From Hyphobacterium sp. CCMP332 (GTDB taxonomy: Bacteria > Pseudomonadota > Alphaproteobacteria > Caulobacterales > Maricaulaceae), in assembly GCF_014323565.1 (NCBI RefSeq), contig NZ_CP058669.1, forward strand, positions 558,001 to 622,000: a stretch of 64,000 bases of DNA. Reading direction: 5' to 3'. This document shows, piece by piece, positions 55,798 to 63,866 of this stretch. The stretch's first letter is position 1. Every line of letters begins with the position of its first letter. The notes under the pieces are model-generated. The model was not told the origin of the DNA. It did no database searches and saw nothing but the letters and a program-made list of their open reading frames with translations. The translations under genes and the position numbers were made by a program.

Positions 55798-57660
55798 ATG
55801 ACGAAAAAGCTTTTACTCACGACAGTGGCCGGGGCCTTCGCCTTCGCCGCCATGCAGGCCGCGCCGGTCTCGGCCGTCACCGCTCAGGATGACGACGCCC
55901 GGCCCGTCGATATTTTCGCGCAATGCCCCACACTGGTCGCCAATCGCGGCTATGGAAGCAACGAGCGCGGACGCGGCGGCTACCGCCCGCAGCCGACCTA
56001 TGGTTCTGTGCCGCCTCCACCACCTCCGCCTCCAGCGCCGCCACCGCCTCCGCCAGCGATGGTCATGCAGGAAGCCGAGGCAGATCAGGTGGTTGTGACG
56101 GGTAGCCGGATCGCGCGCGATGGTGCCGCTGCGAGCGCGCCAGCGACGTATGGCATGGTCGGGCCCCAGACCCGGCCCCAGCCGTTACCCGGTGATATCG
56201 ACCGTGAACGCTACAGCGATGTCGAACGCAATGATGTGGTGCTCGTTTCCGAAGAGCCGGTCTCAACCTTCTCTGTCGATGTCGATACGGCCAGCTATGC
56301 CGTTGTGCGCGACTATCTCACCGACGGAAACATGCCCCCGCGCGATGCCGTGCGGATCGAGGAAATGGTCAATTATTTCGACTATTCCTACGATTTGCCG
56401 GAGGATCGGGACGCGCCGTTCGCGGCCAATGTCACCGTCCTGCCAAATCCCTGGAATGAGAATACACAGCTGATGCATATCGGTGTTCAGGGCTATGACA
56501 TTCCCCGCGAGGAACGCCCGCGTGCTAATCTGGTGCTGCTGGTGGATGTGTCCGGCTCGATGGGTTCGCCAGACAAGCTGCCACTGGCTATCCAGGGTAT
56601 GCAGATGCTGGTCGAGAATCTCGATGATGACGATACGGTCTCCATCGTGGTCTATGCCGGGGCGGCGGGGGCGATCCTCGAGCCCACGCGTGGATCCGAC
56701 CGGCATTGCATAAATGCGGCGCTGGGCATGCTGGAAGCTGGAGGCTCGACAGCTGGCGGTGAAGGCCTGCGCCTTGCCTATGATTTTGCCCGCGAACATT
56801 TCGACGAAGACGCTGTCAATCGCGTCATGCTTTTGACCGATGGCGACTTCAATGTCGGCATTACCTCGGACGAGCGGCTGGAAGATTTCGTCACCCGCGA
56901 ACGTGAAAGCGGCGTCTATCTGTCGGTCATGGGTTTCGGACGCGGCAATTATAACGATCAGCTGATGCAGACCTTGGCCCAGAATGGCAACGGCATTGCC
57001 GCCTACATTGATACCGAGCGAGAGGCTCGCCGCTTCTTTGTGGAAGAAGCCTCATCCGCGCTCTTTCCCATCGCCAATGATGTGAAGCTGCAGATCGAGT
57101 TCAATCCGGCGCTGGTCGCGGAATACCGCCTGATCGGATATGAAACGCGGATGCTCAATCGCGAGGACTTCAACAATGATGAAGTCGATGCGGGCGAGAT
57201 CGGTTCGGGCCACTCGGTCACCGCGATTTACGAGATCACCGCGCCGGATAGTCCAGCCCTTCTGAACGAGCCGCTGCGCTATGCCGAAGGCGTCGAATCC
57301 GAGACCGAATTCTCCAACGAATACGGCTTCTTCCGCGTCCGCTATAAAATGCCGGGCGAGGATGAGAGCCGTTTGATCGAATTCCCGATCACGACCGCCA
57401 ACGAGGCGGATGGCGTGGATGAGATCAGCGATGATGTCGGCTTTTCGATCGCGGTCGCCGGCTTTGCCCAGCTTCTGCGCGGCGACGAATACATCGCCGA
57501 CGAGGCGTTCGATTATGCCCGCGTGGCGCGGCTGGCCGATCGCTTTCTGGGAGAGGATGAATTCGGTTATCGCGCGGAATTTGTCAGCCTGGCAGAGGCG
57601 GCTGACCGGGCCGATAGCCAGGCGCCCCTGAAACCGGGCGCGCAGGGCCCGGCTCGCTAA
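55798..57660 (+). CDS. Exported VWA-domain protein (YfbK-like) with TonB-plug-like motif
   Basis: 620 residues. Signal peptide to about 26; polyproline stretch at 72-86; then DQVVVTGSRIARDG at 96-109, a segment typical of the start of TonB-dependent receptor plug domains. From about 145 the YfbK/DUF3520 plan: vWF-N-type region (STFSVDVDTASYAVVR), a VWA domain with the metal site Asp250-x-Ser252-x-Ser254 in LLVDVSGSMGS and LLTDGDFNVG near 345, and the C-terminal YfbK domain. Function unknown; probably periplasmic metal-dependent protein binding. Single gene, own terminator. Confidence 0.87.
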   Translation: MTKKLLLTTVAGAFAFAAMQAAPVSAVTAQDDDARPVDIFAQCPTLVANRGYGSNERGRGGYRPQPTYGSVPPPPPPPPAPPPPPPAMVMQEAEADQVVVTGSRIARDGAAASAPATYGMVGPQTRPQPLPGDIDRERYSDVERNDVVLVSEEPVSTFSVDVDTASYAVVRDYLTDGNMPPRDAVRIEEMVNYFDYSYDLPEDRDAPFAANVTVLPNPWNENTQLMHIGVQGYDIPREERPRANLVLLVDVSGSMGSPDKLPLAIQGMQMLVENLDDDDTVSIVVYAGAAGAILEPTRGSDRHCINAALGMLEAGGSTAGGEGLRLAYDFAREHFDEDAVNRVMLLTDGDFNVGITSDERLEDFVTRERESGVYLSVMGFGRGNYNDQLMQTLAQNGNGIAAYIDTEREARRFFVEEASSALFPIANDVKLQIEFNPALVAEYRLIGYETRMLNREDFNNDEVDAGEIGSGHSVTAIYEITAPDSPALLNEPLRYAEGVESETEFSNEYGFFRVRYKMPGEDESRLIEFPITTANEADGVDEISDDVGFSIAVAGFAQLLRGDEYIADEAFDYARVARLADRFLGEDEFGYRAEFVSLAEAADRADSQAPLKPGAQGPAR

Positions 57661-57683
57661 ATCCACATACGCATGGGCTGAGA

Positions 57684-57716
57684 AAGCGGCCGCGATGTAT
57701 GTCGCGGCCGCTTTTC
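57684..57716 (+). terminator. Rho-independent terminator of the VWA gene
   Basis: A 12-bp stem AAGCGGCCGCGA / TCGCGGCCGCTT around a six-base loop (57684-57713), then TTTCT, 23 bases after the stop. Confidence 0.9.
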
Positions 57717-57749
57717 TATTGGGTTGAAGGCGTTAAGAAAGACGTCTGT

Positions 57750-57836
57750 GCGGACGTGGCGGAACTGGTATACGCAACAGACTTAAAATCTGTCGCCCGT
57801 AAGGGATTGAGGGTTCAACTCCCTCCGTCCGCACCA
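57750..57836 (+). tRNA. tRNA-Leu(TAA)
   Basis: Acceptor stem GCGGACG (57750-57756) pairs with CGTCCGC (57826-57832); discriminator A at 57833 and CCA encoded at 57834-57836. Anticodon stem ACAGA/TCTGT with loop CTTAAAA, anticodon TAA, reading UUA. The long variable arm (CGCCCGTAAGGG) and T arm GAGGG-TTCAACT-CCCTC are those of a class II tRNA. Confidence 0.97.
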
Positions 57837-57989
57837 GCCTTCGCTCGCTTGCGCGAGCTTCGGCTGGGCAAGTCAGCACATCGAATTCGAGCGAAGGCTG
57901 TCCCGCCGTAGCCTTGGCGGAGGCGGACGACCACATGTGAGCCTCCAAAACCTGATTGGCGCTCTCCTCGAGAGCTTCGGCTGGGCAAG
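57837..57989. repeat. Direct and inverted repeats immediately after tRNA-Leu
   Basis: An 11-base inverted repeat GCCTTCGCTCG (57837-57847) / CGAGCGAAGGC (57888-57898) begins at the base after CCA. An 18-base direct repeat, GAGCTTCGGCTGGGCAAG, occurs at 57855-57872 and 57972-57989. A CCGCCGTAGCCTTGGCGGAGG palindromic piece lies between. No gene here. Looks like REP-type dispersed elements that have settled behind the tRNA. Confidence 0.6.
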
Positions 57990-58011
57990 CCAGTGCCCGA
58001 TTTTGCGGCAG

Positions 58012-58048
58012 GCCCGCCCCGAAACGAAAGCTCCGGGGCGGGCGTTTT
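58012..58048 (+). terminator. Rho-independent terminator after tRNA-Leu
   Basis: A 10-bp stem GCCCGCCCCG / CGGGGCGGGC (58012-58043) with a 12-base loop, followed by GTTTTCT. It points in the tRNA direction and lies just before the end of the convergent TonB-receptor gene. Confidence 0.8.
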
Positions 58049-60139
58049 CTAGCGCTGAAAATGCAGCCGCAGCCAGAGCGAACGTCCTTCACCCGGCAAG
58101 CGGGTGCCGGCTGCCACATCGGATCCGGCATTACGATTATAACCGGCCAGGTGGCGTTCATAGCGATGATCGAGGAGATTGCTCACGCCTGCCAGAAGCG
58201 TTGCACCTTCGCGGATCTGCCAATCGCCTGACACGCCGAAAATGACATAGCCTTCAGTGCTGGCTTCGCTATTTGTGACAGAGACGTCGTCCTGTTCGGC
58301 GACGGCGAGCGTTTCCAGACCAGCAGACCAGTTCACCGCCTCCCGTGTAAGCGCCATGCGCAGGCTGGTCGGGGCAATACGATAGAGATTGTCGTCAATA
58401 TCGCGGCGTTCCCCGCGGACATAGCTGAACACACCCTCCAACCGCCAGTTCTGATCAATGGCGTAACCGAAGTCGAAATCCAGCCCGTAAAGGCGGGCGT
58501 CGACATTGGCAAAGCGCAGGGGCGTGGGATCGCCATTCATGTTCGAAACCATCTCGACCGGGGTGTCGATCACACCTGGTGTCGCGTCAAACGGGACGCC
58601 CTGGATGTAGTCATCGACGTGCCGCACGAAGGCGGTCGGTCGAAAATAGGCCCCATCCCGGCTCCAGTCGAAACCCGCTTCAACAATGTAGGCAATTTCC
58701 GGGTTCAGATTGAGATCGCCGACATAGGTGTTGCCGTCTGCCAGCCCGCCAGAGGCCGGGGTCGGCAGCCAGGCGAACCGCTCCACATAGCCGGCAACGC
58801 GCGTTTTTCGCGCCAGCGTTATTCGCCAGGTCACGTTTCCTTCCTGGCGCCAGAACCTTGCGGCAAGATCCAGCGTCTGATCGTCAATATCGCGGTCAGA
58901 TGCGTTGAAGGCATTGGCCAGCATTCCAGGCATGGCCGGGACCATCGGGCCGGTCCGGGCGAGTCCGGCATTGGCATTGTGGAGATCGGTTCTGAGGCCC
59001 AGTTCGGCATCCCATCCCGACACCTCGCCACGCCATTCTACAAATGCGCCGGTGCGCTGCATCTCGACGGCGGGAAAGCTGTCGAGAAAAAAGCCCGCTG
59101 CATTGGGATTGGTGATCCGGGTCGCATGATCATCGTCCTGATGGTCAATACCAAAGCGCCATTCAGCAGCGGCTTGCGGCCAGACAGCGTCCAGAGACAG
59201 CGTGCGGCTTTCGCTGTTGGCGTAGGTTTCGCGCTGCTGCATGGCAGGCGGCGCGGGCCGGAGATCGAAATTGTTCATGGCGTGATCGACGGCCGTATAT
59301 CCAGCCTCGAGGCGCAGCGTCATGTCACCCGCCGGAAAAGCATAAAAGCTCCGTGCGAAATCGGTATTGAAATAACGGATATCCATCGCGAAGGGAGGGT
59401 TGCCTGTGGCGCCGGTTTCCTGCCGCCGCAGATCAAGGCCGAATTCGTGTCCGTTGGACTGCCAGCCCAACCCGGCACCATAGACGGTGCGCTGGTGCTC
59501 GCTACCGCCAATTGTACCGCCGGGATAATCCACATCATTGCCCTCCTCATTCGAGAACAGAATGTGCATCCGCCATGTGTCGCTGGATGTGCCGATAATG
59601 CCGCCAGCAGAATGGGATGCGTCCGCCGAGCGGCCGCCAGCGGTCAGATCATAGCGCAGCCGGAAAGCCTCATCGGCAGAGGCAAAATCAACCCGTTTCA
59701 GGACGGCATTGACCCCGCCGGCGAGCCCGGGACCATCCGAGACCGGTGAAATACCGCGGTCGACTTCGATCGCAGCCAGCAAAGGGGCAGGCGCATAGTG
59801 AAGCGGCGGGTCCATCAGGTTGGGACCGCCAGAGGCAAAATTCTGCCCGTCGATGCGAATATTCAGCCGAGATCCGAAGAGGCCGCGATACTGGACCTGG
59901 CCGGACAGGGCACCGTTTCCAATAAGGGCCGCTCCGGGCAAACGGGCCGCGAGCGCGGCCGCGTCCGGACCGGTATCCGGCTCCATATTGGGCTCGATTG
60001 CGTCCACCTCCGTCGGCGTCCGGATGCCGGTGACGGTTATGACATCCTGCAAGGCTGTGTCGTGGTTCTGGGCAAAGGCAGGTGTGAGAAAAGCAGACAG
60101 GGCCAGCGCGCTGACGCTGGCAAGGTGAATTGAAGACAT
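58049..60139 (-). CDS. TonB-dependent outer-membrane receptor, probable copper type
   Basis: 696 residues from the ATG at 60137-60139 (GGAG 7 bases upstream). Signal peptide to FAQ (about 24), a TonB box-like DVITVTGIRTPT, plug domain (about 40-150, GNGALSGQVQYRGLFGSRLN), and a beta barrel ending LWLRLHFQR. The barrel has GNPPFAMDIRYFNTDF and VDHAMNNFDLR, features I associate with OprC/NosA-type copper receptors, and the DUF2946 gene next to it also fits copper. Substrate is still inference. Confidence 0.88.
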   Translation of the reverse strand: MSSIHLASVSALALSAFLTPAFAQNHDTALQDVITVTGIRTPTEVDAIEPNMEPDTGPDAAALAARLPGAALIGNGALSGQVQYRGLFGSRLNIRIDGQNFASGGPNLMDPPLHYAPAPLLAAIEVDRGISPVSDGPGLAGGVNAVLKRVDFASADEAFRLRYDLTAGGRSADASHSAGGIIGTSSDTWRMHILFSNEEGNDVDYPGGTIGGSEHQRTVYGAGLGWQSNGHEFGLDLRRQETGATGNPPFAMDIRYFNTDFARSFYAFPAGDMTLRLEAGYTAVDHAMNNFDLRPAPPAMQQRETYANSESRTLSLDAVWPQAAAEWRFGIDHQDDDHATRITNPNAAGFFLDSFPAVEMQRTGAFVEWRGEVSGWDAELGLRTDLHNANAGLARTGPMVPAMPGMLANAFNASDRDIDDQTLDLAARFWRQEGNVTWRITLARKTRVAGYVERFAWLPTPASGGLADGNTYVGDLNLNPEIAYIVEAGFDWSRDGAYFRPTAFVRHVDDYIQGVPFDATPGVIDTPVEMVSNMNGDPTPLRFANVDARLYGLDFDFGYAIDQNWRLEGVFSYVRGERRDIDDNLYRIAPTSLRMALTREAVNWSAGLETLAVAEQDDVSVTNSEASTEGYVIFGVSGDWQIREGATLLAGVSNLLDHRYERHLAGYNRNAGSDVAAGTRLPGEGRSLWLRLHFQR

Positions 60140-60211
60140 GGATAGCTCCGCAATAGCGCGCACGGCCTCATCGGGCCGGCGTGCCGAAATCAGATTTTGG
60201 TCGGGAAAGGC

Positions 60212-60610
60212 TTAGATAGAGGCGCGTAAACCGGCCGGCGGAGCTCTCGCTTGCGGATTCAGACGCGCTGTCGTGACAATCGTATCGGTTCTGGCCGGGT
60301 ATTGCGGCGCGTGAAAAGTGGAGGGGGCGGCAAGTGACCCGAGCGGTGTCGCATACAGCGCCGCCATTTGCGTCACGCTGAAGGGGCAATCCTGAGCCGC
60401 TACCGGGTCGGGGCGGTCATCAGCCGTCAGATCAATTTCGATGACGTGCCGTTCGATGGCGGAACACACCACGACCGATATGCGTCCGTCCTCGCCAAAC
60501 ACCGGCATATAGCCAGCGGGCAGGGCGGCGCGCGTCCCCATTGCCATGAAGGCAAGGGACATGAATAGCGCCGCCAGAGGTGCCCGAGAAGAAGACATGC
60601 GTCTCAACAT
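60212..60610 (-). CDS. DUF2946-family protein
   Basis: 132 residues from an ATG at 60608-60610 (GGAAA before it); Met5 at 60598 or an upstream ATG at 60628 are alternatives. N-terminal hydrophobic segment, then ALPAGYMPVFGEDGRISVVVCS and the later AAQDCPFS, the hallmark Gly-Tyr-Met-Pro and Cys residues of DUF2946. Such genes often stand beside copper-linked TonB receptors. It precedes the receptor by 72 bases in the same direction. Its role is unknown; the Met/Cys residues could bind copper. Confidence 0.75.
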   Translation of the reverse strand: MLRRMSSSRAPLAALFMSLAFMAMGTRAALPAGYMPVFGEDGRISVVVCSAIERHVIEIDLTADDRPDPVAAQDCPFSVTQMAALYATPLGSLAAPSTFHAPQYPARTDTIVTTARLNPQARAPPAGLRASI

Positions 60611-60703
60611 GATTTCCGGGTAGGTCATTTGGGATGTCGGGACAATGCGACACTTGGGCAGCTTTGCAGTTGGCAGGCGCGCCATTCTGGCTAGGTTTCT
60701 TCC

Positions 60704-61312
60704 ATGCCCCACCGCGCCATTCATGCCCGTTTTATCGACACCGCCCGCGAGCTCGGCCCGGAGCTCACCGCCGCAATCGAGCGTGCGGGTCCGATCGAAT
60801 TGTCATCCCGAGCTGACCTGCCCTTTGCCGACTATCTCTGCCGCGCCATCACCGGCCAGCAATTATCGGTGAAGGCAGCCAAGACCATCTGGGGCCGGGT
60901 GGAAGACAGCGCCGCCGGCAAACCGCTCGCCGAGCATTTCTGTGAGGCGAATACCGATCTGCTCCGCTCCTGCGGCCTGTCTGGGGCCAAGACAAAAACC
61001 GTCTGCGCGATTGCCGACCTCGCCCGGCGCGGCGAGCTGAAAGACGATCACCTGCGCGAAATGAGCGCCGCGGATCGCACCACCCACATCACCGCCATCT
61101 GGGGCGTGGGACAGTGGACGGCAGACATGATGAACATGTTCTACTTCGGTGAGCCCGATATCTGGCCGGAAGGCGATGTCGCCGCGCGCAAAGCCCTCGA
61201 ACGCCTGACCAGCCCGCGCCGCAAGACCCTCCGCACGGCGGCGCGCTTTGCGCCGCACCGGTCATATCTCGCGCTCTATATGTGGCGTCATGCCGATGCC
61301 CCGCCGGTCTAG
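60704..61312 (+). CDS. DNA-3-methyladenine glycosylase, AlkA-like HhH-GPD
   Basis: Base-excision repair enzyme that removes alkylated purines. 202 residues: ADYLCRAITGQQLSVKAA-type helix (FADYLCRAITGQQLSVKAAK near 41-60), the helix-hairpin-helix IWGVGQWTADMMNMFYFG (about 131-148) and the catalytic Asp in PEGDVAARKAL near 157. It lacks the N-terminal AlkA domain, like the MAG/AlkA short types. No LexA box seen upstream. Divergent from the DUF2946 gene. Confidence 0.92.
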   Translation: MPHRAIHARFIDTARELGPELTAAIERAGPIELSSRADLPFADYLCRAITGQQLSVKAAKTIWGRVEDSAAGKPLAEHFCEANTDLLRSCGLSGAKTKTVCAIADLARRGELKDDHLREMSAADRTTHITAIWGVGQWTADMMNMFYFGEPDIWPEGDVAARKALERLTSPRRKTLRTAARFAPHRSYLALYMWRHADAPPV

Positions 61313-61355
61313 ATTTCCGTCACAATCCTGACGCGATGTGTGGTAGGCTGAGAAT

Positions 61356-61850
61356 ATGAAGACCTCTGCCGCAATCCTCGCTTTGGTCATGGGCGCTGCG
61401 CCGTCCTGGGCGTGCTCACCGATGTACGGCACAACGGAAGGCGAAATTTTCCACTGGAGCGTCATTTTTGATGGCACTGTGGCAATAGTCGCTGATCAAA
61501 TTCCGAGAGACAGGAGCTTGCTCGACTGGGGTAGAACCGACAGCTCCGGATCTATTTATTTCACCGATGACGCCTCGGAAGCTTACGGCTGCCGCGTCAG
61601 CTATTTCGTCAATGAACGATTTCGCGGCATCGCCCGGCCAATAGTGGACGTCGTTTACGTATTCGATGGCTCGGCGGTCAATTGTATGGAGTTCAGGCAG
61701 GTTGGTGATCACGATCTGGTATTGGCCATGGTCGACAATGAAGGGCAAATCTATCAACCAGAAACGGGAAATTGCTATCTGCCGATATTCGGAGCCGACG
61801 AACTCCGCGCCACCGCGCGCCGCCTGCGAACAGAAATGCTGATCTGGTGA
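61356..61850 (+). CDS. Exported protein of unknown function, RSLLDW family (copy 1)
   Basis: 164 residues. Signal peptide with cleavage after SWA (about 19); the next residue is Cys but no lipobox is present. The mature part has VIFDGTVAIVADQIPRDRSLLDWG, then GCRVSYFVNERFRG and AVNCMEF. The same order of motifs occurs in the next gene: an acidic start, R-x-R-S-L-L-D-W, G-C-R and a later Cys about 36 residues on. Not assigned to any family I know. The TGA overlaps the next GTG, so the pair is an operon. Confidence 0.7.
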   Translation: MKTSAAILALVMGAAPSWACSPMYGTTEGEIFHWSVIFDGTVAIVADQIPRDRSLLDWGRTDSSGSIYFTDDASEAYGCRVSYFVNERFRGIARPIVDVVYVFDGSAVNCMEFRQVGDHDLVLAMVDNEGQIYQPETGNCYLPIFGADELRATARRLRTEMLIW

Positions 61851-62419
61851 GACGTCTGGCGGCGAAATATCTCATGCTGATGTTGGTTTCCAGCATTGCC
61901 ACGCCCGGCGCTCTCGCAACATCTGGCGAAGAATCCGTCGAGTGGATTCTCCAGCACGATGCCATCGTCGAAGGCATGATTGTGGACCGAACCTATATCG
62001 AGCCACGGCGCAGCCTGCTCGATTGGGCGATTGTCAATGATCAGCCAAACGGGGCACGGCATCGCGCTGAGGAGCCCTTCAGGGGGTGCCGGCTTGGCGT
62101 TCGCGTCACCGATGTCCTGATGGGCGAGACGCCGGACATCATCGAAATTGATCTGTGGTGGGTTCCTCAAAACAAATGCTTGAGTGGCAGCGGATATTCG
62201 GGCGAAGGGCTGGATATTGGCTCGAACCACTTGTTTCTGATCTATCAGATCGATCTTAATCGGTGGGTTCCGGATTCATTGATGGTGCCCTACGACGATC
62301 CGAGGATGAACGAATGGGTTCGCGAGGTGTTGCGACAGGTAAGCGGCGACCGCACCCGAAGACTCTTTCCCCAACCGTCTCTGGGAGAATCGGAGGGCCA
62401 GCCACCGTCCATTCGGTAG
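61847..62419 (+). CDS. Exported protein of unknown function, RSLLDW family (copy 2)
   Basis: 190 residues from a GTG at 61847 that overlaps the previous stop (GTGA); the longer upstream frame is rejected because it lies within copy 1. Signal peptide LAAKYLMLMLVSSIATPGALA (about 4-24). It shares with copy 1 VEGMIVDRTYIEPRRSLLDWA, GCRLGVRVTDVLMG and a later NKCLSG, with a longer C-terminus (EWVREVLRQVSGDRTRRLF). Function unknown. Confidence 0.7.
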   Translation: MRRLAAKYLMLMLVSSIATPGALATSGEESVEWILQHDAIVEGMIVDRTYIEPRRSLLDWAIVNDQPNGARHRAEEPFRGCRLGVRVTDVLMGETPDIIEIDLWWVPQNKCLSGSGYSGEGLDIGSNHLFLIYQIDLNRWVPDSLMVPYDDPRMNEWVREVLRQVSGDRTRRLFPQPSLGESEGQPPSIR

Positions 62420-62580
62420 CATTTTTCGCCGGGCGATACGCCAGCACGACCTCCTTCTGCGGACTACAAGCAAGTTGACGCCCGCGCGAACTAGACCGGG
62501 TCGATCTTCCACCCTAGTTTCCAGTCCAGATAAACACTGTTTACCCCGGCCATGATCCGGGGAGGGGATCGGGAGCCTTC

Positions 62581-63552
62581 ATGTCCAACGCATCTGATAT
62601 CGCGCCAAACCTGCGCGTGCCGGTGATCGGCGCGCCACTTTTCATCATTTCCAACCCGAAACTGGTCATTGCCCAGTGCAAGGCGGGCATTGTCGGCTCC
62701 TTCCCGGCGCTGAATGCGCGCCCGCAAAGCCAGCTGGATGAATGGCTGGACGAGATCACCTCCGAACTGGACAGCTATAACAGGGCCAATCCCGACAATC
62801 CGGCTGCGCCTTATGCGGTGAACCAGATCGTCCACCGCTCCAATGACCGCCTCGAAGCGGATCTGGAAACCTGCGCCAAATACAAGGTGCCGCTGGTGAT
62901 TACCTCGCTGGGTGCGCGTGTCGAGCTGAACGAGGCCGTGCACAGCTGGGGCGGCAAGACGATGCACGACATTATCAACGTGACCTTCGCGAAGAAGGCT
63001 CTGGAGAAAGGCGCTGACGGCCTCATCGCCGTGTGCGCAGGCGCGGGCGGGCATGCCGGCGTGAAATCGCCCTTCGCGCTGATCCAGGAAATCCGCGAAT
63101 TCTTCGACGGCCCGCTGGCGCTGTCCGGCTCCATTGCGAACGGGGCCGCCGTTCTGGCTGCAGAAGCCATGGGCGCGGACTTTGGCTATATCGGCTCGGC
63201 CTTTATCGCGACAGAGGAGGCCCGCGCCTCCGAGGATTACAAACGCGCGATTGTCGACGGCGAATCCGATGACATCGTCTATTCCAGTCTGTTTACGGGC
63301 GTGCACGGCAATTATCTCAAGGGCTCCATCCGCAGTGCCGGGCTCGACCCGGACAATCTGCCGGAAAGCGATCCGTCCGCCATGAATTTCGGCTCCGATT
63401 CGGCCAAGGCCTGGAAAGATATCTGGGGGTCAGGGCAGGGCATTGGCGCGGTCAAGGAAATCGCCCCCGCCAGCGTCTATATCGACCGCCTGGCCGCGGA
63501 ATACGAAGCCGCAAAACGGCGCATTTGCGGGCAGTTGCGCTGGTCATTATGA
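62581..63552 (+). CDS. Nitronate monooxygenase-family flavoprotein
   Basis: 323 residues, an FMN-binding TIM barrel. N-terminus LRVPVIGAPLFIISNPKLV, GIVGSFPALNARP near 37, DGLIAVCAGAGGHAGVKSPF near 146 (with the catalytic-type His in GGHAG) and LSGSIANGAAVLAAEAMGADFGYIG near 182. Oxidises alkyl nitronates. GGGAG stands before the ATG; a CCCCGG/CCGGGG hairpin lies at 62543-62561 in the 161-base gap upstream, which has no gene. Confidence 0.92.
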   Translation: MSNASDIAPNLRVPVIGAPLFIISNPKLVIAQCKAGIVGSFPALNARPQSQLDEWLDEITSELDSYNRANPDNPAAPYAVNQIVHRSNDRLEADLETCAKYKVPLVITSLGARVELNEAVHSWGGKTMHDIINVTFAKKALEKGADGLIAVCAGAGGHAGVKSPFALIQEIREFFDGPLALSGSIANGAAVLAAEAMGADFGYIGSAFIATEEARASEDYKRAIVDGESDDIVYSSLFTGVHGNYLKGSIRSAGLDPDNLPESDPSAMNFGSDSAKAWKDIWGSGQGIGAVKEIAPASVYIDRLAAEYEAAKRRICGQLRWSL

Positions 63553-63611
63553 TCTGACCTGTATGTCGAGACCGGACCCCCTCGGGCTTCGGTGAGCAAT
63601 GGAGGACGGTT

Positions 63612-63866
63612 ATGCCCAATCCAAGCATCAAGAATGAGGACGTCTATCAGGCCCTGAGAAAAGACGGGGCGAGCAAGGAGAAGGCCGCGCGTATTGCCAA
63701 CGCGGAGGCCAATGACCACCAGCATCCAGGCAAGAAGGGCGGAAAGGCCGCACGCTATGAGGACTGGTCAAGGGATGAGTTATACGAACGCGCCCGGGAA
63801 ATCGGTATCGACGGTCGCTCGGAAATGAACAAGGAAGAGTTGATCGCGGCCCTGCGCAATCACTGA
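63612..63866 (+). CDS. Small Rho-N/SAP-like protein (DUF7218 type)
   Basis: 84 residues. N-terminal part PNPSIKNEDVYQALRKDGASKEKAARIANAE (split over residues 2-32) is a short helical motif of unknown role; the C-terminal part YEDWSRDELYERAREIGIDG and MNKEELIAALRNH is a Rho termination factor N-terminal-like (SAP-like) fold, often found in small nucleic-acid-associated stress proteins. GGAGGA precedes the ATG. The last 134 bases of the window after it show nothing I recognise. Confidence 0.8.
   Translation: MPNPSIKNEDVYQALRKDGASKEKAARIANAEANDHQHPGKKGGKAARYEDWSRDELYERAREIGIDGRSEMNKEELIAALRNH

Noticed and set aside
57699-57911. A 70-codon frame overlapping tRNA-Leu
   Set aside because: Its translation is that of the tRNA and repeat; a classic false gene over tRNA-Leu.
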